Origin: DASXRC01 sp036506795 | GTDB taxonomy: Bacteria; Actinomycetota; Actinomycetes; Mycobacteriales; Micromonosporaceae | DNA length: 64,000 nucleotides | Reading direction: 5' to 3' | NCBI GenBank assembly: GCA_036506795.1 | Contig: DASXRC010000037.1 | Coordinates: 1 to 64,000, forward strand | Part shown: in pieces, positions 8,466-17,210 of the stretch | Layout: the number at the start of each line of letters is the position of its first letter | How positions within the stretch are numbered: the first letter of the stretch is position 1 | The notes under the pieces: model-generated | The model's input: the letters and a program-made list of their open reading frames with translations, nothing else | The model's database searches: none | What the model was told of the DNA's origin: nothing | Made by a program: the position numbers and the translations under genes

Positions 8466-9323
8466 CTACGGCACCGTCGCGCTCGGCACCGTGGCGGCGA
8501 CGGTCGGCACGGCGGGTGGGAATGGCGCCGCGAGCGTTACGCACGACAGTGTGCCGTTCTTCTCCACGGGAACGCCGTCGGTGCCGGTCACCTCCGGCGG
8601 CACCAGCAGCTCCGTGTTGTCGCGAACGTTGACGGTGCGGCCCTCGCAGTCGCGGGGAAAGTTGCCGAGGACCGCGGTGACGATGATGGTGTCGTACCCC
8701 CGGTCGACCGGGATCGGCACCTCGATGTTCTGCGACGCGATGCCGTCGATGTTCGCCCCGGCCTGGGTGAAGAGCAGGCGATCGCCGTCCAGGTTGTGTG
8801 CCGGCGTACGCGTCACCTGTGGCGCGGGGCGCGTGGGCGTGCGGGCCGGGGTGGGCGGGGTTGCCGCCGGCCGCGTCCCGCGCTTGGGTTGCGCGTACAC
8901 GAGTACCTGCAGTTGGTCGTCCGCGTCCAGTCCGCTGCTGCTGGACTGCACCTTCAGCACCCAGCCCGACTCGTCGCTGAAGGCGAGCTGAGCGCTCAGC
9001 GCGGGCCGGTCCTGCACCCGGGACGTCGCGACCATGAGGCTCAGGGACCAGTACGTGCCGAAGCCGAACAGGACGATGCTCGCGCTCAGGAGGATGATCG
9101 CGGCCGGCTTGTTGTGTGGGATGCCCGAGATGACCGCGCACAGGACGCCGAGCAGCACGAGGCCCAACCCAAGCTGGATCTGCCACGGGTCGCTGTTGCG
9201 GAACATCCGGGCGATGCCGCCGGTCAGGCCACCGACCGCGCCCAGCGAGGCGGTGAGCAGCACGAGCCCGCCACTCAACCACGTGACGGCCTGCTTGATT
9301 CCACCATTGCCGGTCTCTGGCAT
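8466..9323 (-). CDS. Membrane protein of unknown function
   Basis: This 285-residue protein has three N-terminal hydrophobic segments (roughly residues 13-32, 50-67 and 73-95), then a soluble C-terminal region of about 190 residues. A Pro/Thr/Arg-rich linker lies in the middle (RPAATPPTPARTPTRPAP). The soluble part contains two cysteines (DCEGR and LSCVTLA) that could pair outside the cell. I do not recognise the family. It converges on the LacI gene, whose stop is 9 bp away, and is divergent from the decarboxylase gene. Its topology suggests a surface-exposed domain anchored by three helices. Confidence 0.6.
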   Translation of the reverse strand: MPETGNGGIKQAVTWLSGGLVLLTASLGAVGGLTGGIARMFRNSDPWQIQLGLGLVLLGVLCAVISGIPHNKPAAIILLSASIVLFGFGTYWSLSLMVATSRVQDRPALSAQLAFSDESGWVLKVQSSSSGLDADDQLQVLVYAQPKRGTRPAATPPTPARTPTRPAPQVTRTPAHNLDGDRLLFTQAGANIDGIASQNIEVPIPVDRGYDTIIVTAVLGNFPRDCEGRTVNVRDNTELLVPPEVTGTDGVPVEKNGTLSCVTLAAPFPPAVPTVAATVPSATVP

Positions 9324-9401
9324 GACACGCTCCCACTACTCAGGGTCATTGGGTCCGACCGGAGATTCAACGAAGCGTCCGCAGGCCGACATACTCCACG
9401 C

Positions 9402-10835
9402 ATGGACGGACCACCGCTGAACCTGCCCACCGAGGAGTTCCGGGAGCTGGCCGATCGGGTCGTGGAGGCGGCGACCAGATACCTCGGGGCGATCAACGCC
9501 CGCCCGATCCGGCCGCACACGACCGGCGAGGTGGCGACCGAGCTGTTCGCCCGACCGGCGCCCGAGGAGGGCCTCGGCGTCGCCGCACTCGACGACCTCG
9601 CACTGCTCGCGGACCACTCCCGCGCGGGCAACAGCCGGTTCTTCGGGTATGTGCTCGGCTCCGGCGAGCCGGTCGGCGCCCTGGCCGATCTGTACGCCTC
9701 GGTACTGAACCAGAACGTCACCGCGTGGCGGTCGGCACCTTCGGCCGTGACGATCGAGCGGACGGTCGTGTCCTGGATCGCCGAGGCGGTGGGCTGCCCG
9801 GGCTTCGGTGGCGTCCTGACCAGCGGCGGCTCGACGGCCAACCTGATGGGCCTCGCGATGGCGCGCGAGGCGAGGGCGCCGGCGAACGTGGACGGGGCCA
9901 GCCCCTGCGTGATCTACGCCTCGACGGAGGCGCACCTGTCGATCGACCAGGCCGCGGCCGTGCTGGGGATCGGGCGGGCGAACGTCCGGGCCGTGCCCGT
10001 CGACGAGCGGTTCCGGATGCGCCCCGACGCCCTCGAAACGGCCGTTGCGGCGGACCGCGAGCACGGACTCCGGTCGATCGCCGTGGTCGCCAACGGCGGC
10101 ACGGTCGTCAGCGGGGCCGTCGACCCGCTAGCGGACATCGCCGCCGTCGCCAAGGCGTACAACCTGTGGCTGCACGTCGACGGCGCGTACGGCGTGGCGG
10201 CCGCGCTCGCCGTGCCCGAGACGTTCGCCGGGCTCGACCAGGCCGACTCGGTGTCGCTGGACGCGCACAAGTGGCTCTACCAGCCGCTGGACTGCGGCGT
10301 GCTCCTGTACCGCGATCCGCTCGCCGCCCGACGGGCGTTCTCGTTCGAGGCCGGCTACATCAAGCCACTCAGCGAGGACCCGGTCGAGGCGTACGCCTTC
10401 TTCGACGAGTCTCTGGAGACGTCGCGTCGGTTCCGGGCGCTGAAGCTCTGGCTGTCGCTGCGGTACCACGGCCTCGAGGCGTACCGATCCGCGATCCGGC
10501 AGAACCTACGGCAGGCTCGGCTGCTGGCAGACCTGATCGACGCCGAGGCGACGCTGGAGCGGCTCGCCCCGGTCGAGCTGAGCGCCGTCTGCTTCCGCTG
10601 GATCGGCACCGATCTCAACCGGGCCGACCTCGACGGGGCCAACGCCGAGATCCTGGCGGAGGTCAACCGGCGTGGCCGCGTCTATCTGTCCAATGCAGAC
10701 ATCGGCGGCACGTTCTCGCTGCGCGCGTGCATCACGAACCATCGCACGACCGACGAGGACGTGGCGGCGGTCGTGGCCGAGGTGCTCGCCGCGGCGGCCG
10801 GGCACGCCGGATCCGGCGCGAACGTGGGGCACTAG
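9402..10835 (+). CDS. PLP-dependent group II amino acid decarboxylase-like protein
   Basis: This 477-residue protein belongs to the aromatic-L-amino-acid decarboxylase/tyrosine decarboxylase family. The PLP lysine is Lys290 in SLDAHKWLYQ; the cofactor aspartate is in WLHVDGAYG, and TSGGSTANLMGLAMAR is the phosphate-binding region. ATG 9402 is chosen because the family similarity begins there; the open frame upstream is antisense to the neighbouring gene. The probable reaction is decarboxylation, or decarboxylation-dependent deamination, of an aromatic amino acid. A 9-bp gap separates it from the Sua5-like gene. Confidence 0.82.
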   Translation: MDGPPLNLPTEEFRELADRVVEAATRYLGAINARPIRPHTTGEVATELFARPAPEEGLGVAALDDLALLADHSRAGNSRFFGYVLGSGEPVGALADLYASVLNQNVTAWRSAPSAVTIERTVVSWIAEAVGCPGFGGVLTSGGSTANLMGLAMAREARAPANVDGASPCVIYASTEAHLSIDQAAAVLGIGRANVRAVPVDERFRMRPDALETAVAADREHGLRSIAVVANGGTVVSGAVDPLADIAAVAKAYNLWLHVDGAYGVAAALAVPETFAGLDQADSVSLDAHKWLYQPLDCGVLLYRDPLAARRAFSFEAGYIKPLSEDPVEAYAFFDESLETSRRFRALKLWLSLRYHGLEAYRSAIRQNLRQARLLADLIDAEATLERLAPVELSAVCFRWIGTDLNRADLDGANAEILAEVNRRGRVYLSNADIGGTFSLRACITNHRTTDEDVAAVVAEVLAAAAGHAGSGANVGH

Positions 10836-10844
10836 GCTCGCCCA

Positions 10845-11465
10845 GTGGCGAGGTACTTCGAGGTACACCCCGATAACCCGCAGGCCCGCGCGATCCGGCA
10901 GGTCGTCGACGTGGTACGCGAGGACGGGCTCATCGTGTATCCCACGGATTCGTGCTTCGCCTTCGGATGCCAGATGGGCAACCGGGCCGGCCTGGAACGC
11001 ATCCGCGAGATCCGTCACCTCGACGATCGCCACCACTTCACGCTGGTGTGCCGCGACTTTGCCCAACTCGGCCAGCTAGTGAAGATCAGCAATTCGGTCT
11101 TCCGTCTGGTGAAGGCGGCCACTCCGGGTAGCTACACGTTCATCCTTCCGGCGACCCGGGAGGTACCGCGGCGGCTCATGCATCCCAGAAAGCGCACGGT
11201 CGGCGTGCGCATCCCCGACCACCGGGTGGCACAGGCCCTGCTCGAGGAGCTCGGGGAACCGATGCTGTCGAGCACGCTCCTGCTTCCGGGCGAGGACGAG
11301 CCGATGACGAATGGCCGGGAAATCAAGGACAAGCTCGACCACCTCGTCGACGCCGTCGTCGACTCGGGCGACTGCGGGACCGAGCCGACCACCGTCGTGG
11401 ACCTCTCGCAGCCCGAACCGCAGATCGTGCGCCGTGGCGCGGGAGACCCGTCGCGGTTCGAGTAG
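10845..11465 (+). CDS. Sua5/YciO/YrdC family protein (threonylcarbamoyl-AMP synthase-like)
   Basis: This is a 206-residue single-domain YrdC-fold protein. The ATP/carbamoyl pocket is recognisable in GLIVYPTDSCFAFGC, IREIRHLDDRHHFTL, PGSYTFILPAT and KRTVGVRIPDH. The full-length Sua5 C-terminal domain is absent, and the length is that of the YciO branch. It may make threonylcarbamoyl-AMP for tRNA t6A, or be the less understood YciO paralogue. It starts at GTG 10845, just after the decarboxylase. Confidence 0.82.
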   Translation: MARYFEVHPDNPQARAIRQVVDVVREDGLIVYPTDSCFAFGCQMGNRAGLERIREIRHLDDRHHFTLVCRDFAQLGQLVKISNSVFRLVKAATPGSYTFILPATREVPRRLMHPRKRTVGVRIPDHRVAQALLEELGEPMLSSTLLLPGEDEPMTNGREIKDKLDHLVDAVVDSGDCGTEPTTVVDLSQPEPQIVRRGAGDPSRFE

Positions 11466-11479
11466 TCGCCGCCGTACCG

Positions 11480-12736
11480 TCAGCGCATCGCTCCGATGTG
11501 GACGACGGCTTGGTCACTCGCCGGCTCGCGTTCGCGCCGGCCGCGGAGGACGTACCAGGTCAGGGCCGCGGCGGCGATCGTGACCTGAGCCCACAACGCC
11601 ACCCCGGCGAACGGGACGATGGCGGCGCAGGCGAGCGCCGAGACCGCCGCCGCTGCCCGGCTCCACCCCCGTAGGAGCCGGACCCCGGCCAGACACCCGA
11701 CGACGTACACGGTCAGCCCCATCGAGCTGGGCAGCACGACGTACGCCTCGGCGCCCCAGCCCCGCCAGACCGCCAGCGCCAGCGCCGCGCCGGCGATGCC
11801 GCCGACGGCCGCCACGGCGGCGGCCGGAACACCACGCGACGACACGCGCCCGAGCGCCGGAAACAGGGCGTACCCGAGCCGGGACGTCGCGGCGACGAAC
11901 ACGTTGACCGTGCCCGCGGTGATCAGCAACGCGGCCGCGGCTCCGATCGCGCGGGCGTCCGCGCCGCCCAGGAGCGCAACGACCGCCACCCTGTCCCGGT
12001 CGGGCGCGCCGTAGGTGCGGGTGCCGACGACCGCCACCGCGATGCCCAGGTAGACGGTGGTGACCGCGGCGACCGCCAGCAACGTCGCGCGGATCGCATC
12101 CCGGGCCGGATCGCGGAACTCCGCGGACAGGTGCGTGATGGCCTCCCACCCGAAGCAGGAGAAGAAGACCATGACGGCCGCGGCGCCCACCGCGTCCCAG
12201 CCGTGCGGGGCGAACGGCGTGAACGCCTGCGTCGACACCCTGGGCAACGCCAGGGCCGCGGCGACGACCAGCACGGCGACGACCGAGGCGGACAGTCCAA
12301 GCTGGACACCCGCGCTGACCCGGATGCCCCGCAGGTTGGCCAGCACGGCACCGACGAGGACGGCCGCCGCGACGAGGTACGGGTCCACGCCGAACGCCGC
12401 CGCGACGTAGTGTCCGCCGGTCATCGCGACCGCCGCCTGTGCGACCGACGCGGCGAAGAAGTAGAACCAGCCGACCACGGTCGCGGCCGCCGGTCCGAAC
12501 GCCCGCCGGGTGAATGCCGCGACCCCGCCGGCGGCCGGGAACCTGGCGGCGAGGGCGGCGAAGGTCAGCGCGATGGGTACGCCGAGGAGCGCGACCGCCA
12601 GCCACGCGAGCAGCGAGGCCGGGCCGGCCAGCCGGGCGGCCACGCCGGGCAGGACCAGCACGCCGGCGCCGATGACGCTCCCGGCGTACAGGGCGGTGGC
12701 CTGGGGGAGCGTGATCGCGCGCCGCAGGGTTGCCAC
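11480..12736 (-). CDS. APC superfamily amino acid permease
   Basis: This 418-residue integral membrane transporter has about 12 hydrophobic segments. The first helix carries the broken-helix substrate motif GSVIGAGVLVLPG of the amino acid-polyamine-organocation superfamily. AAVMVFFSCFGWEAITHLSAEF resembles the sixth-helix region. It is divergent from a LysR regulator with 60 bp between the starts, so it is very likely the regulator's target. The direction of transport (uptake or export) and the substrate cannot be decided here. Confidence 0.85.
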   Translation of the reverse strand: MATLRRAITLPQATALYAGSVIGAGVLVLPGVAARLAGPASLLAWLAVALLGVPIALTFAALAARFPAAGGVAAFTRRAFGPAAATVVGWFYFFAASVAQAAVAMTGGHYVAAAFGVDPYLVAAAVLVGAVLANLRGIRVSAGVQLGLSASVVAVLVVAAALALPRVSTQAFTPFAPHGWDAVGAAAVMVFFSCFGWEAITHLSAEFRDPARDAIRATLLAVAAVTTVYLGIAVAVVGTRTYGAPDRDRVAVVALLGGADARAIGAAAALLITAGTVNVFVAATSRLGYALFPALGRVSSRGVPAAAVAAVGGIAGAALALAVWRGWGAEAYVVLPSSMGLTVYVVGCLAGVRLLRGWSRAAAAVSALACAAIVPFAGVALWAQVTIAAAALTWYVLRGRREREPASDQAVVHIGAMR

Positions 12737-12774
12737 GGGGACAACGTTGCGGGACGCTACTCATAAGAGCAACT

Positions 12775-12782
12775 GAAGCTTC
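12775..12782. promoter_or_regulatory. Possible LysR-binding dyad in the permease/LysR divergent promoter
   Basis: GAAGCTTC is an 8-bp perfect palindrome in the only A+T-rich part of the 60-bp divergent interval. It is flanked by two ACTCAT words (12759-12764 and 12790-12795). LysR regulators usually bind a dyad in such shared promoters. The assignment is a guess from position. Confidence 0.3.
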
Positions 12783-12796
12783 TTTAGGAACTCATC

Positions 12797-13705
12797 ATGG
12801 ATACTAATGGGTGGGCCGCCCTGGAGGTCCGGCACCTGGCGGCCTTCGTCGCCGTGGCCGACGCGGGCACGTTCGGGGCAGCCGCTGGCCGGCTGGGATA
12901 CACCCAGGCCGCGGTCAGCCAGCAGATCGCCGCTCTGGAGCGCATCGTCGGCCTCACCCTGCTCGACCGGGCCCCGGGACGCCGGCCGTACGGGCTGACC
13001 CCGGCCGGGCACGCGCTGCACCGGCACGCCCTCGCCGTCCTGGCCAGGGTGCGCTCAGCGCAGGCCGACCTGGCCGCGCTCGAGGGCGAGCGGGCCGGCA
13101 CGCTGCGGATCGGCACGTACGCCAGTGTCGGCGCGCGGATCCTGCCCGACGTCACGCGCGCGTTCCTCGCAGCCTGGCCGGACATCGAGATCCACCTGAC
13201 GGACGGCGCCGGCGACCAGGAGCTCCTCCCGCTCGTCGAGTCCGGCGAGCTCGACATCTCCTTCGCGATGCTGCCGGTAGAGGACGGGCCGTTCGAGGTC
13301 TTCGAGGTGCTCCGCGACCCGTACGTGCTGGTGGTGCAGCGCGATTCCGGGCTTCCGGACCGGTTGGGTCCGGAGGATCTCGTCGGGCTGCCGCTGATCG
13401 GCTTCCGCACGTGCCGGCACGCGGCGCGCGTCGAGGCGCAGCTGAGCGCGCACGGCGTCGAGCCCAACACCGTGTTCCGGTCCGACGACAACGGCACGGT
13501 CCAGGGCCTTGTGGCCGCCGGCATCGGCCATGGACTGATCCCGCGCCTCGCCGCCGATCCCGCGGACCCGCGCACCAGGATCATCCCTGTCGACGGCCTC
13601 GCGCCGCGGCGGCTCGGCATCGTCCGGCACCGCGACCGGCGTGTCACACCGGCCACACGCGCGTACATCGAGCTGGCCCGAGAGCACTGCGCGACGCTCG
13701 ACTAA
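12797..13705 (+). CDS. LysR family transcriptional regulator
   Basis: This 302-residue LysR regulator has an N-terminal winged helix (residues about 9-66) with the recognition segment LGYTQAAVSQQIAALERIVG. A periplasmic-binding-like effector domain follows from about residue 95. The chosen ATG 12797 gives the standard family spacing. It is divergent from an APC permease gene, the usual arrangement in which the regulator controls transporter synthesis in response to the substrate. Confidence 0.9.
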   Translation: MDTNGWAALEVRHLAAFVAVADAGTFGAAAGRLGYTQAAVSQQIAALERIVGLTLLDRAPGRRPYGLTPAGHALHRHALAVLARVRSAQADLAALEGERAGTLRIGTYASVGARILPDVTRAFLAAWPDIEIHLTDGAGDQELLPLVESGELDISFAMLPVEDGPFEVFEVLRDPYVLVVQRDSGLPDRLGPEDLVGLPLIGFRTCRHAARVEAQLSAHGVEPNTVFRSDDNGTVQGLVAAGIGHGLIPRLAADPADPRTRIIPVDGLAPRRLGIVRHRDRRVTPATRAYIELAREHCATLD

Positions 13706-13745
13706 CAACCGACCGCGCCGTCGCCCGCCACCCGCGCCGGCTGCC

Positions 13746-13829
13746 GTCGATCATGGACTTCCGCGTCGATCATGGCCTCGTTGTCGTGGCCGAGCGATCG
13801 ACTTACGACAACAAGACCATGATCGATGG
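13746..13829. repeat. Dispersed hairpin repeat, copy A
   Basis: This is an intergenic element nearly identical to one at 30688-30771. It begins with two direct copies of GTCGATCATGG (13746-13756 and 13765-13775). A long inverted repeat follows: arms 13767-13787 and 13805-13825 pair at 19 of 21 positions around a 17-base loop. It lies between the LysR and PspC genes, which run in the same direction. No transposase, target duplication or ORF is associated. It resembles a REP-like or miniature mobile element, or a conserved structured RNA/termination element. Confidence 0.75.
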
Positions 13830-13839
13830 AAGAGAAGGG

Positions 13840-13857
13840 GGGGTCCCCTAGGACCCC
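13840..13857 (+). terminator. Stem-loop after LysR gene
   Basis: GGGGTCC CCTA GGACCCC forms a 7-bp perfect stem with a 4-base loop just downstream of repeat copy A and about 135 bp after the LysR stop. It lacks a U-tract, as is common for actinobacterial terminators. It could end LysR transcription before the pspC-like gene. Confidence 0.4.
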
Positions 13858-13970
13858 GGGCCCGATCAGATCCGGGGCGGACCAGGGCCGGTCCCCGATG
13901 CGGGTCGGTGGTCGGTGGCGCCAGGCTGAAGGAGTCCAACACGACAACCGATCCGGAGGAAAAGATCATC

Positions 13971-14237
13971 ATGGACACCGTTCACGACTCGATGCGCCGT
14001 CAGGGTCTCGTTCGGCCGCGCGACGGCCGCGTCCTCGGCGGGGTGTGCGCCGGTCTGGGCCGGCGTTTCGGCATCGACCCGTGGCCAGCCCGCCTGCTGT
14101 TCGTCCTCATCCTGTTCGTGATCCCCGGCAGCCAGATCCTGATCTACCCGATCCTGTGGGTCCTCATGCCGTCCGAAGGTGCGCCGGCCGGCGCGGGCCC
14201 GGCATCGCCGACGTCGGTCGCACCGCCGACGGCGTGA
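13971..14237 (+). CDS. PspC domain protein
   Basis: This small 88-residue membrane protein has the PspC signature DGRVLGGVCAGLGRRFGIDP at residues 17-36. One or two hydrophobic segments follow (LLFVLILFVIP and ILIYPILWVLMP) and then a Pro/Ala-rich tail. ATG 13971 has GGAGGA ten bases upstream. PspC proteins are linked to envelope-stress responses, but solitary short versions in actinomycetes have no defined role. The reading frame extends upstream only through the repeat region. Confidence 0.85.
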   Translation: MDTVHDSMRRQGLVRPRDGRVLGGVCAGLGRRFGIDPWPARLLFVLILFVIPGSQILIYPILWVLMPSEGAPAGAGPASPTSVAPPTA

Positions 14238-14258
14238 GCGGGGCGGGCGTGCTGCCCG

Positions 14259-14945
14259 CTATCGGGCGAGTCCGGCGATGATGTTGACGACCCCACCGAC
14301 GATCACCACACCGAACACATAGGACAAGATGGCGTGCGTGAGAACGATGCGCCGGAGGCGAACGCCGCGGATCGCGGTGTCGGAGACCTGATAGGTCATG
14401 CCGATGGTGAACGCCACATAGGCGAAGTCGCGGTAGGTGGGGTGTCGCGCCGTATCGGTGGGTTCGGGAAAGTCGATGTCGCCGGCCGCCGCGTCGAAGT
14501 ATCGGTGGGCGTAGCGCAGCGTATAGACGGTGTTGACCACCGCCCACGAGAGCACGACGGTCAGCACGGCCGCCACGAGGAGAACGCTCCGCTCCGAGCC
14601 GGCCGTGCGACCCGCCAAGCCGAGCGCGAAGCCGACGCCGAGCAGGCTGGCGGCGCTGGCCGCGAGCAGCAGCACGGCGGCCGCGCCGCCGGTCACGTCC
14701 TCACGCCCGGCCAGCTGCTCGACGTGCGAGGGGGTGGCGCGCGCGATGATCGGCCAGACCGTTGCGAGGAACCCGAACGCGGCCGCGTCCCACCCACCGA
14801 CGACCGCCAGCTGCCAGGATACGAACTGCAGCAGCAACAGGCCGACGGTCACCCCAATCGCGCACACCACAACCGCGCGCCGCAGTGCGGGTGCGTGCCA
14901 ACCCATTAGTCGGTGGTACGGGGTGGCCGGCGGCATCTCGGTCAT
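14259..14945 (-). CDS. DUF1345 family membrane protein
   Basis: This 228-residue protein has about five transmembrane segments. The conserved DUF1345 C-terminal pattern is readable: FPEPTDT, then DFAYVAFTIGMTYQVSD, then an Arg-rich stretch and a last hydrophobic helix. The start is taken at ATG 14945; an in-frame GTG at 14963 would add six residues. The family's function is unknown. It converges on the PspC gene with a 21-bp gap. Confidence 0.78.
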   Translation of the reverse strand: MTEMPPATPYHRLMGWHAPALRRAVVVCAIGVTVGLLLLQFVSWQLAVVGGWDAAAFGFLATVWPIIARATPSHVEQLAGREDVTGGAAAVLLLAASAASLLGVGFALGLAGRTAGSERSVLLVAAVLTVVLSWAVVNTVYTLRYAHRYFDAAAGDIDFPEPTDTARHPTYRDFAYVAFTIGMTYQVSDTAIRGVRLRRIVLTHAILSYVFGVVIVGGVVNIIAGLAR

Positions 14946-15035
14946 CGGCCGATTGTTCCGCACGGGACGCGAGCCGGCCGGGAACCTAGACCGCCGACGG
15001 CGCGGCGAGGGTCTGCCGGATCGCGGTCGCCAGGC

Positions 15036-15449
15036 TACCTGACCGACGTCCTTCCGGCCGTGATCGTGTTCGGGCTCGGCCTGGCCACGACCGTCGCGCC
15101 GCTCACCGCGACCGTGCTAGCCGCCGTCTCCGCGCGGCGCGCCGGCATCGCCTCGGCCGTCAACAACTCGGTGGCCCGCGCCGCCTCACTCATCGCCGTC
15201 GCCGTGCTCCCGGCCGCCGCCGGCCTCACCGGCACCGCCTACCTACACCCAGCACGGTTCTCGGCCGGGTTCCACACCGCTGTCCTCTTGACAGCCGGGA
15301 TATGCGTGCTCGGCGGGGCGGTGGCCGCCGCCACCATCCGCAATCCACGACCGGCCCCACCGACGGCCGAGGGCGCACCCCCGAGCCACCCGCTGCACTG
15401 CGGTCTGGACGCCCCGGCGCCCGCCGGGGCCCTGCGCGCCGCCGGGTAG
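15036..15449 (+). pseudogene. C-terminal remnant of an MFS drug-efflux transporter
   Basis: About 137 codons are open and read like the last two or three helices of a DHA2-type major facilitator. LPAVIVFGLGLATTVAPLTA, then GIASAVNNSVARAASLIAVA, are followed by a final hydrophobic segment and a Pro-rich tail. Similarity begins abruptly at about 15036, with no start codon, RBS or upstream helices. The preceding 70 bp encode nothing similar, so roughly two thirds of the gene has been deleted. It is flanked by unrelated minus-strand genes. Confidence 0.75.
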
Positions 15450-15495
15450 ATCCGATCCGCACGCACCCCGTCCGTCCCCGGGCCACGGGCACACG

Positions 15496-16473
15496 CTAAC
15501 GGACGCCGGCGGGGGTCGGCGTTGGCGGCGCGACCGTGGGTTGGCCGGTGGCCGCGTCGGGAGCACGCAGCTCGTCGACGCGGACGAGCGCCACCCCGGC
15601 CACGATCAGCGCGCCGCCCAGCAGCTGAACCGCGGTTGGCAGTTCGCCCAGCACGAGCCATGCGACGAGCACCGCGAAGACGACCTCGGTCAGGCCGACG
15701 AACGACGCGAGCCTCGCTCCGAGCATCCGGGCCGCCCCGATGCCGGCAACGTACGCGAAGGCCGCGGCCACCAGCGACAGCCCGATGACGGGAACGAGCC
15801 AGGTCGTGCGCTGCCCGGCGAGCTCCACCGCGCCCAGTCTCGCGTGCATCGGCACCAGACCCGCGGCGCCGAGGCCGAGAAGCGCCGCGGCGCCGACGCC
15901 CATGCCCGCACCGGCCACCATCACGGGAGGTACGCCGTCGGTTTCCCGCGACGAGAGCAGGAAGTACGCGGCGAGCCCGACGGCGGCGGCCAGGCCCCAG
16001 AGCACGCCGATGGGATCGAGGCGCGCGCCGCCGACGATGTTGAGGACGAGCACCAGTCCGACGAGGGCCGTCACCGAACCGGCCACGGTCAGACGGCGCG
16101 GCACCTGCCCGTGCCGGAGCCACAGCCAGCCCACGACGAGCACGGTGCCCAGGTATTCGATCAGCAGGGCGACGCCGACCGACAGGTGCTGGACGGCGTT
16201 GAAGAAAAAGACCTGGCCACCGGCCACCGCGACGAGACCGTAGACCGTTACGGAGCCGGCATTGCGCCATAGCGCCGGCCACCGACCCCGCATCGACAGG
16301 ATCGCGGGCACGGCGAGCAACAAGGCGCCGACGCTGATCCGGACGGTCACCGCCGCCTCCGGCGACCAGCCGGCTTCGGTTAGTGACCGGGCGAGCGAAC
16401 CGGAGGTGCTGAACGTCGCGGCCGAGAGCAGAGCCAGGGCGAGTCCGACGCCGGCGGTGCGCCGCTGAGCCAT
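15496..16473 (-). CDS. EamA-type DMT superfamily transporter
   Basis: This 325-residue protein has about ten hydrophobic segments arranged as two EamA repeats. The first begins LALALLSAATFSTSGSLARSL. The second includes LASFVGLTEVVFAVLVAW followed by LGELPTAVQLLGGALI, which is diagnostic. Such proteins export amino acids or other metabolites. It is divergent from a CGNR zinc-finger gene with an inverted repeat in the shared promoter, suggesting it is the regulator's target. Confidence 0.88.
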   Translation of the reverse strand: MAQRRTAGVGLALALLSAATFSTSGSLARSLTEAGWSPEAAVTVRISVGALLLAVPAILSMRGRWPALWRNAGSVTVYGLVAVAGGQVFFFNAVQHLSVGVALLIEYLGTVLVVGWLWLRHGQVPRRLTVAGSVTALVGLVLVLNIVGGARLDPIGVLWGLAAAVGLAAYFLLSSRETDGVPPVMVAGAGMGVGAAALLGLGAAGLVPMHARLGAVELAGQRTTWLVPVIGLSLVAAAFAYVAGIGAARMLGARLASFVGLTEVVFAVLVAWLVLGELPTAVQLLGGALIVAGVALVRVDELRAPDAATGQPTVAPPTPTPAGVR

Positions 16474-16496
16474 CGCGTCCTCCCGCAGGTCCGTGG

Positions 16497-16529
16497 TGTA
16501 ATAAGCAAAAATCCCGTACGCTTATTACA
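16497..16529. promoter_or_regulatory. Inverted-repeat operator in the DMT/CGNR divergent promoter
   Basis: Perfect 10-bp arms TGTAATAAGC (16497-16506) and GCTTATTACA (16520-16529) flank a 13-base spacer. The right arm overlaps TACAAT (16526-16531), a good -10 for the plus-strand CGNR gene. The left arm, read on the minus strand, contains TATTAC about 25 bases from the DMT start. Such a site could let one protein shut both promoters. The CGNR protein is the obvious candidate. Confidence 0.65.
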
Positions 16530-16557
16530 ATAGCTCCCGGCGGTGACAGGAGTCAAG

Positions 16558-17100
16558 ATGGTTTTTGCTCATGACACGGAGGTGGCACTCGCGGCCGCCG
16601 CCGCGTTGGTCAACACCGCGGACGGCGCCGACGAGCTCCTTCCCGACGTCGCCGCCCTCGACGAATTCGTCCGCGCCTGGGGCTGGACGGGGCAACGCGA
16701 CCGCGACGAGGCCGAGCTGCGCGCGGTGCGCGACCTGCGACCGCGGCTGCGCCGGCTGTGGGAGGTGGGTGAGCAGGAGGTCGTCGAGATCGTCAACGAC
16801 CTGTTGCGCGAGGCGAACGCGCTGCCGCAGCTCGTCAAGCACGACGGGTGGGACTACCACCTGCACGCGACGCCTCCCGATGCGCCGCTCGCCACCCGGA
16901 TGGCCGTGGAAGCCGCGATGGCGTTCGTCGACGTCGTACGCGCCAAGGAGCTCGGCCGGCTGCGCATCTGCAGGTACGCCGGCTGCGACAACGTCGTGGT
17001 GGACCTGTCCAAAAACAGGTCGAAGCAGTACTGCGAGAGCGGATGCGGCAACCGCGCCGCGGTCGCCGCATACCGGGCGCGCAAGGCGGCGGCGAAGTGA
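16558..17100 (+). CDS. CGNR zinc-finger transcriptional regulator (ABATE domain)
   Basis: This 180-residue protein has an N-terminal ABATE (DUF1470) domain and a C-terminal CGNR zinc finger. The finger is readable as C-RYAGCDN, then QYCESGCGNRAAVAAYR, giving four cysteines and the CGNR signature near residue 163. ATG 16558 is preferred; an upstream in-frame GTG at 16543 would start inside the untranslated leader. The family is thought to bind DNA and often sits beside transporters. Here it is divergent from a DMT exporter with a shared palindromic site. Confidence 0.85.
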   Translation: MVFAHDTEVALAAAAALVNTADGADELLPDVAALDEFVRAWGWTGQRDRDEAELRAVRDLRPRLRRLWEVGEQEVVEIVNDLLREANALPQLVKHDGWDYHLHATPPDAPLATRMAVEAAMAFVDVVRAKELGRLRICRYAGCDNVVVDLSKNRSKQYCESGCGNRAAVAAYRARKAAAK

Positions 17101-17210
17101 CGGACTGACGACTATCCGTGCAGCTGAGCTGACGGAATCGCCGTCGAGCGGGCTAGCCTGATCCGAGGAGTACGGCCGGTCATGGCTCGGCGATCGAGAG
17201 GGCGATCCCG

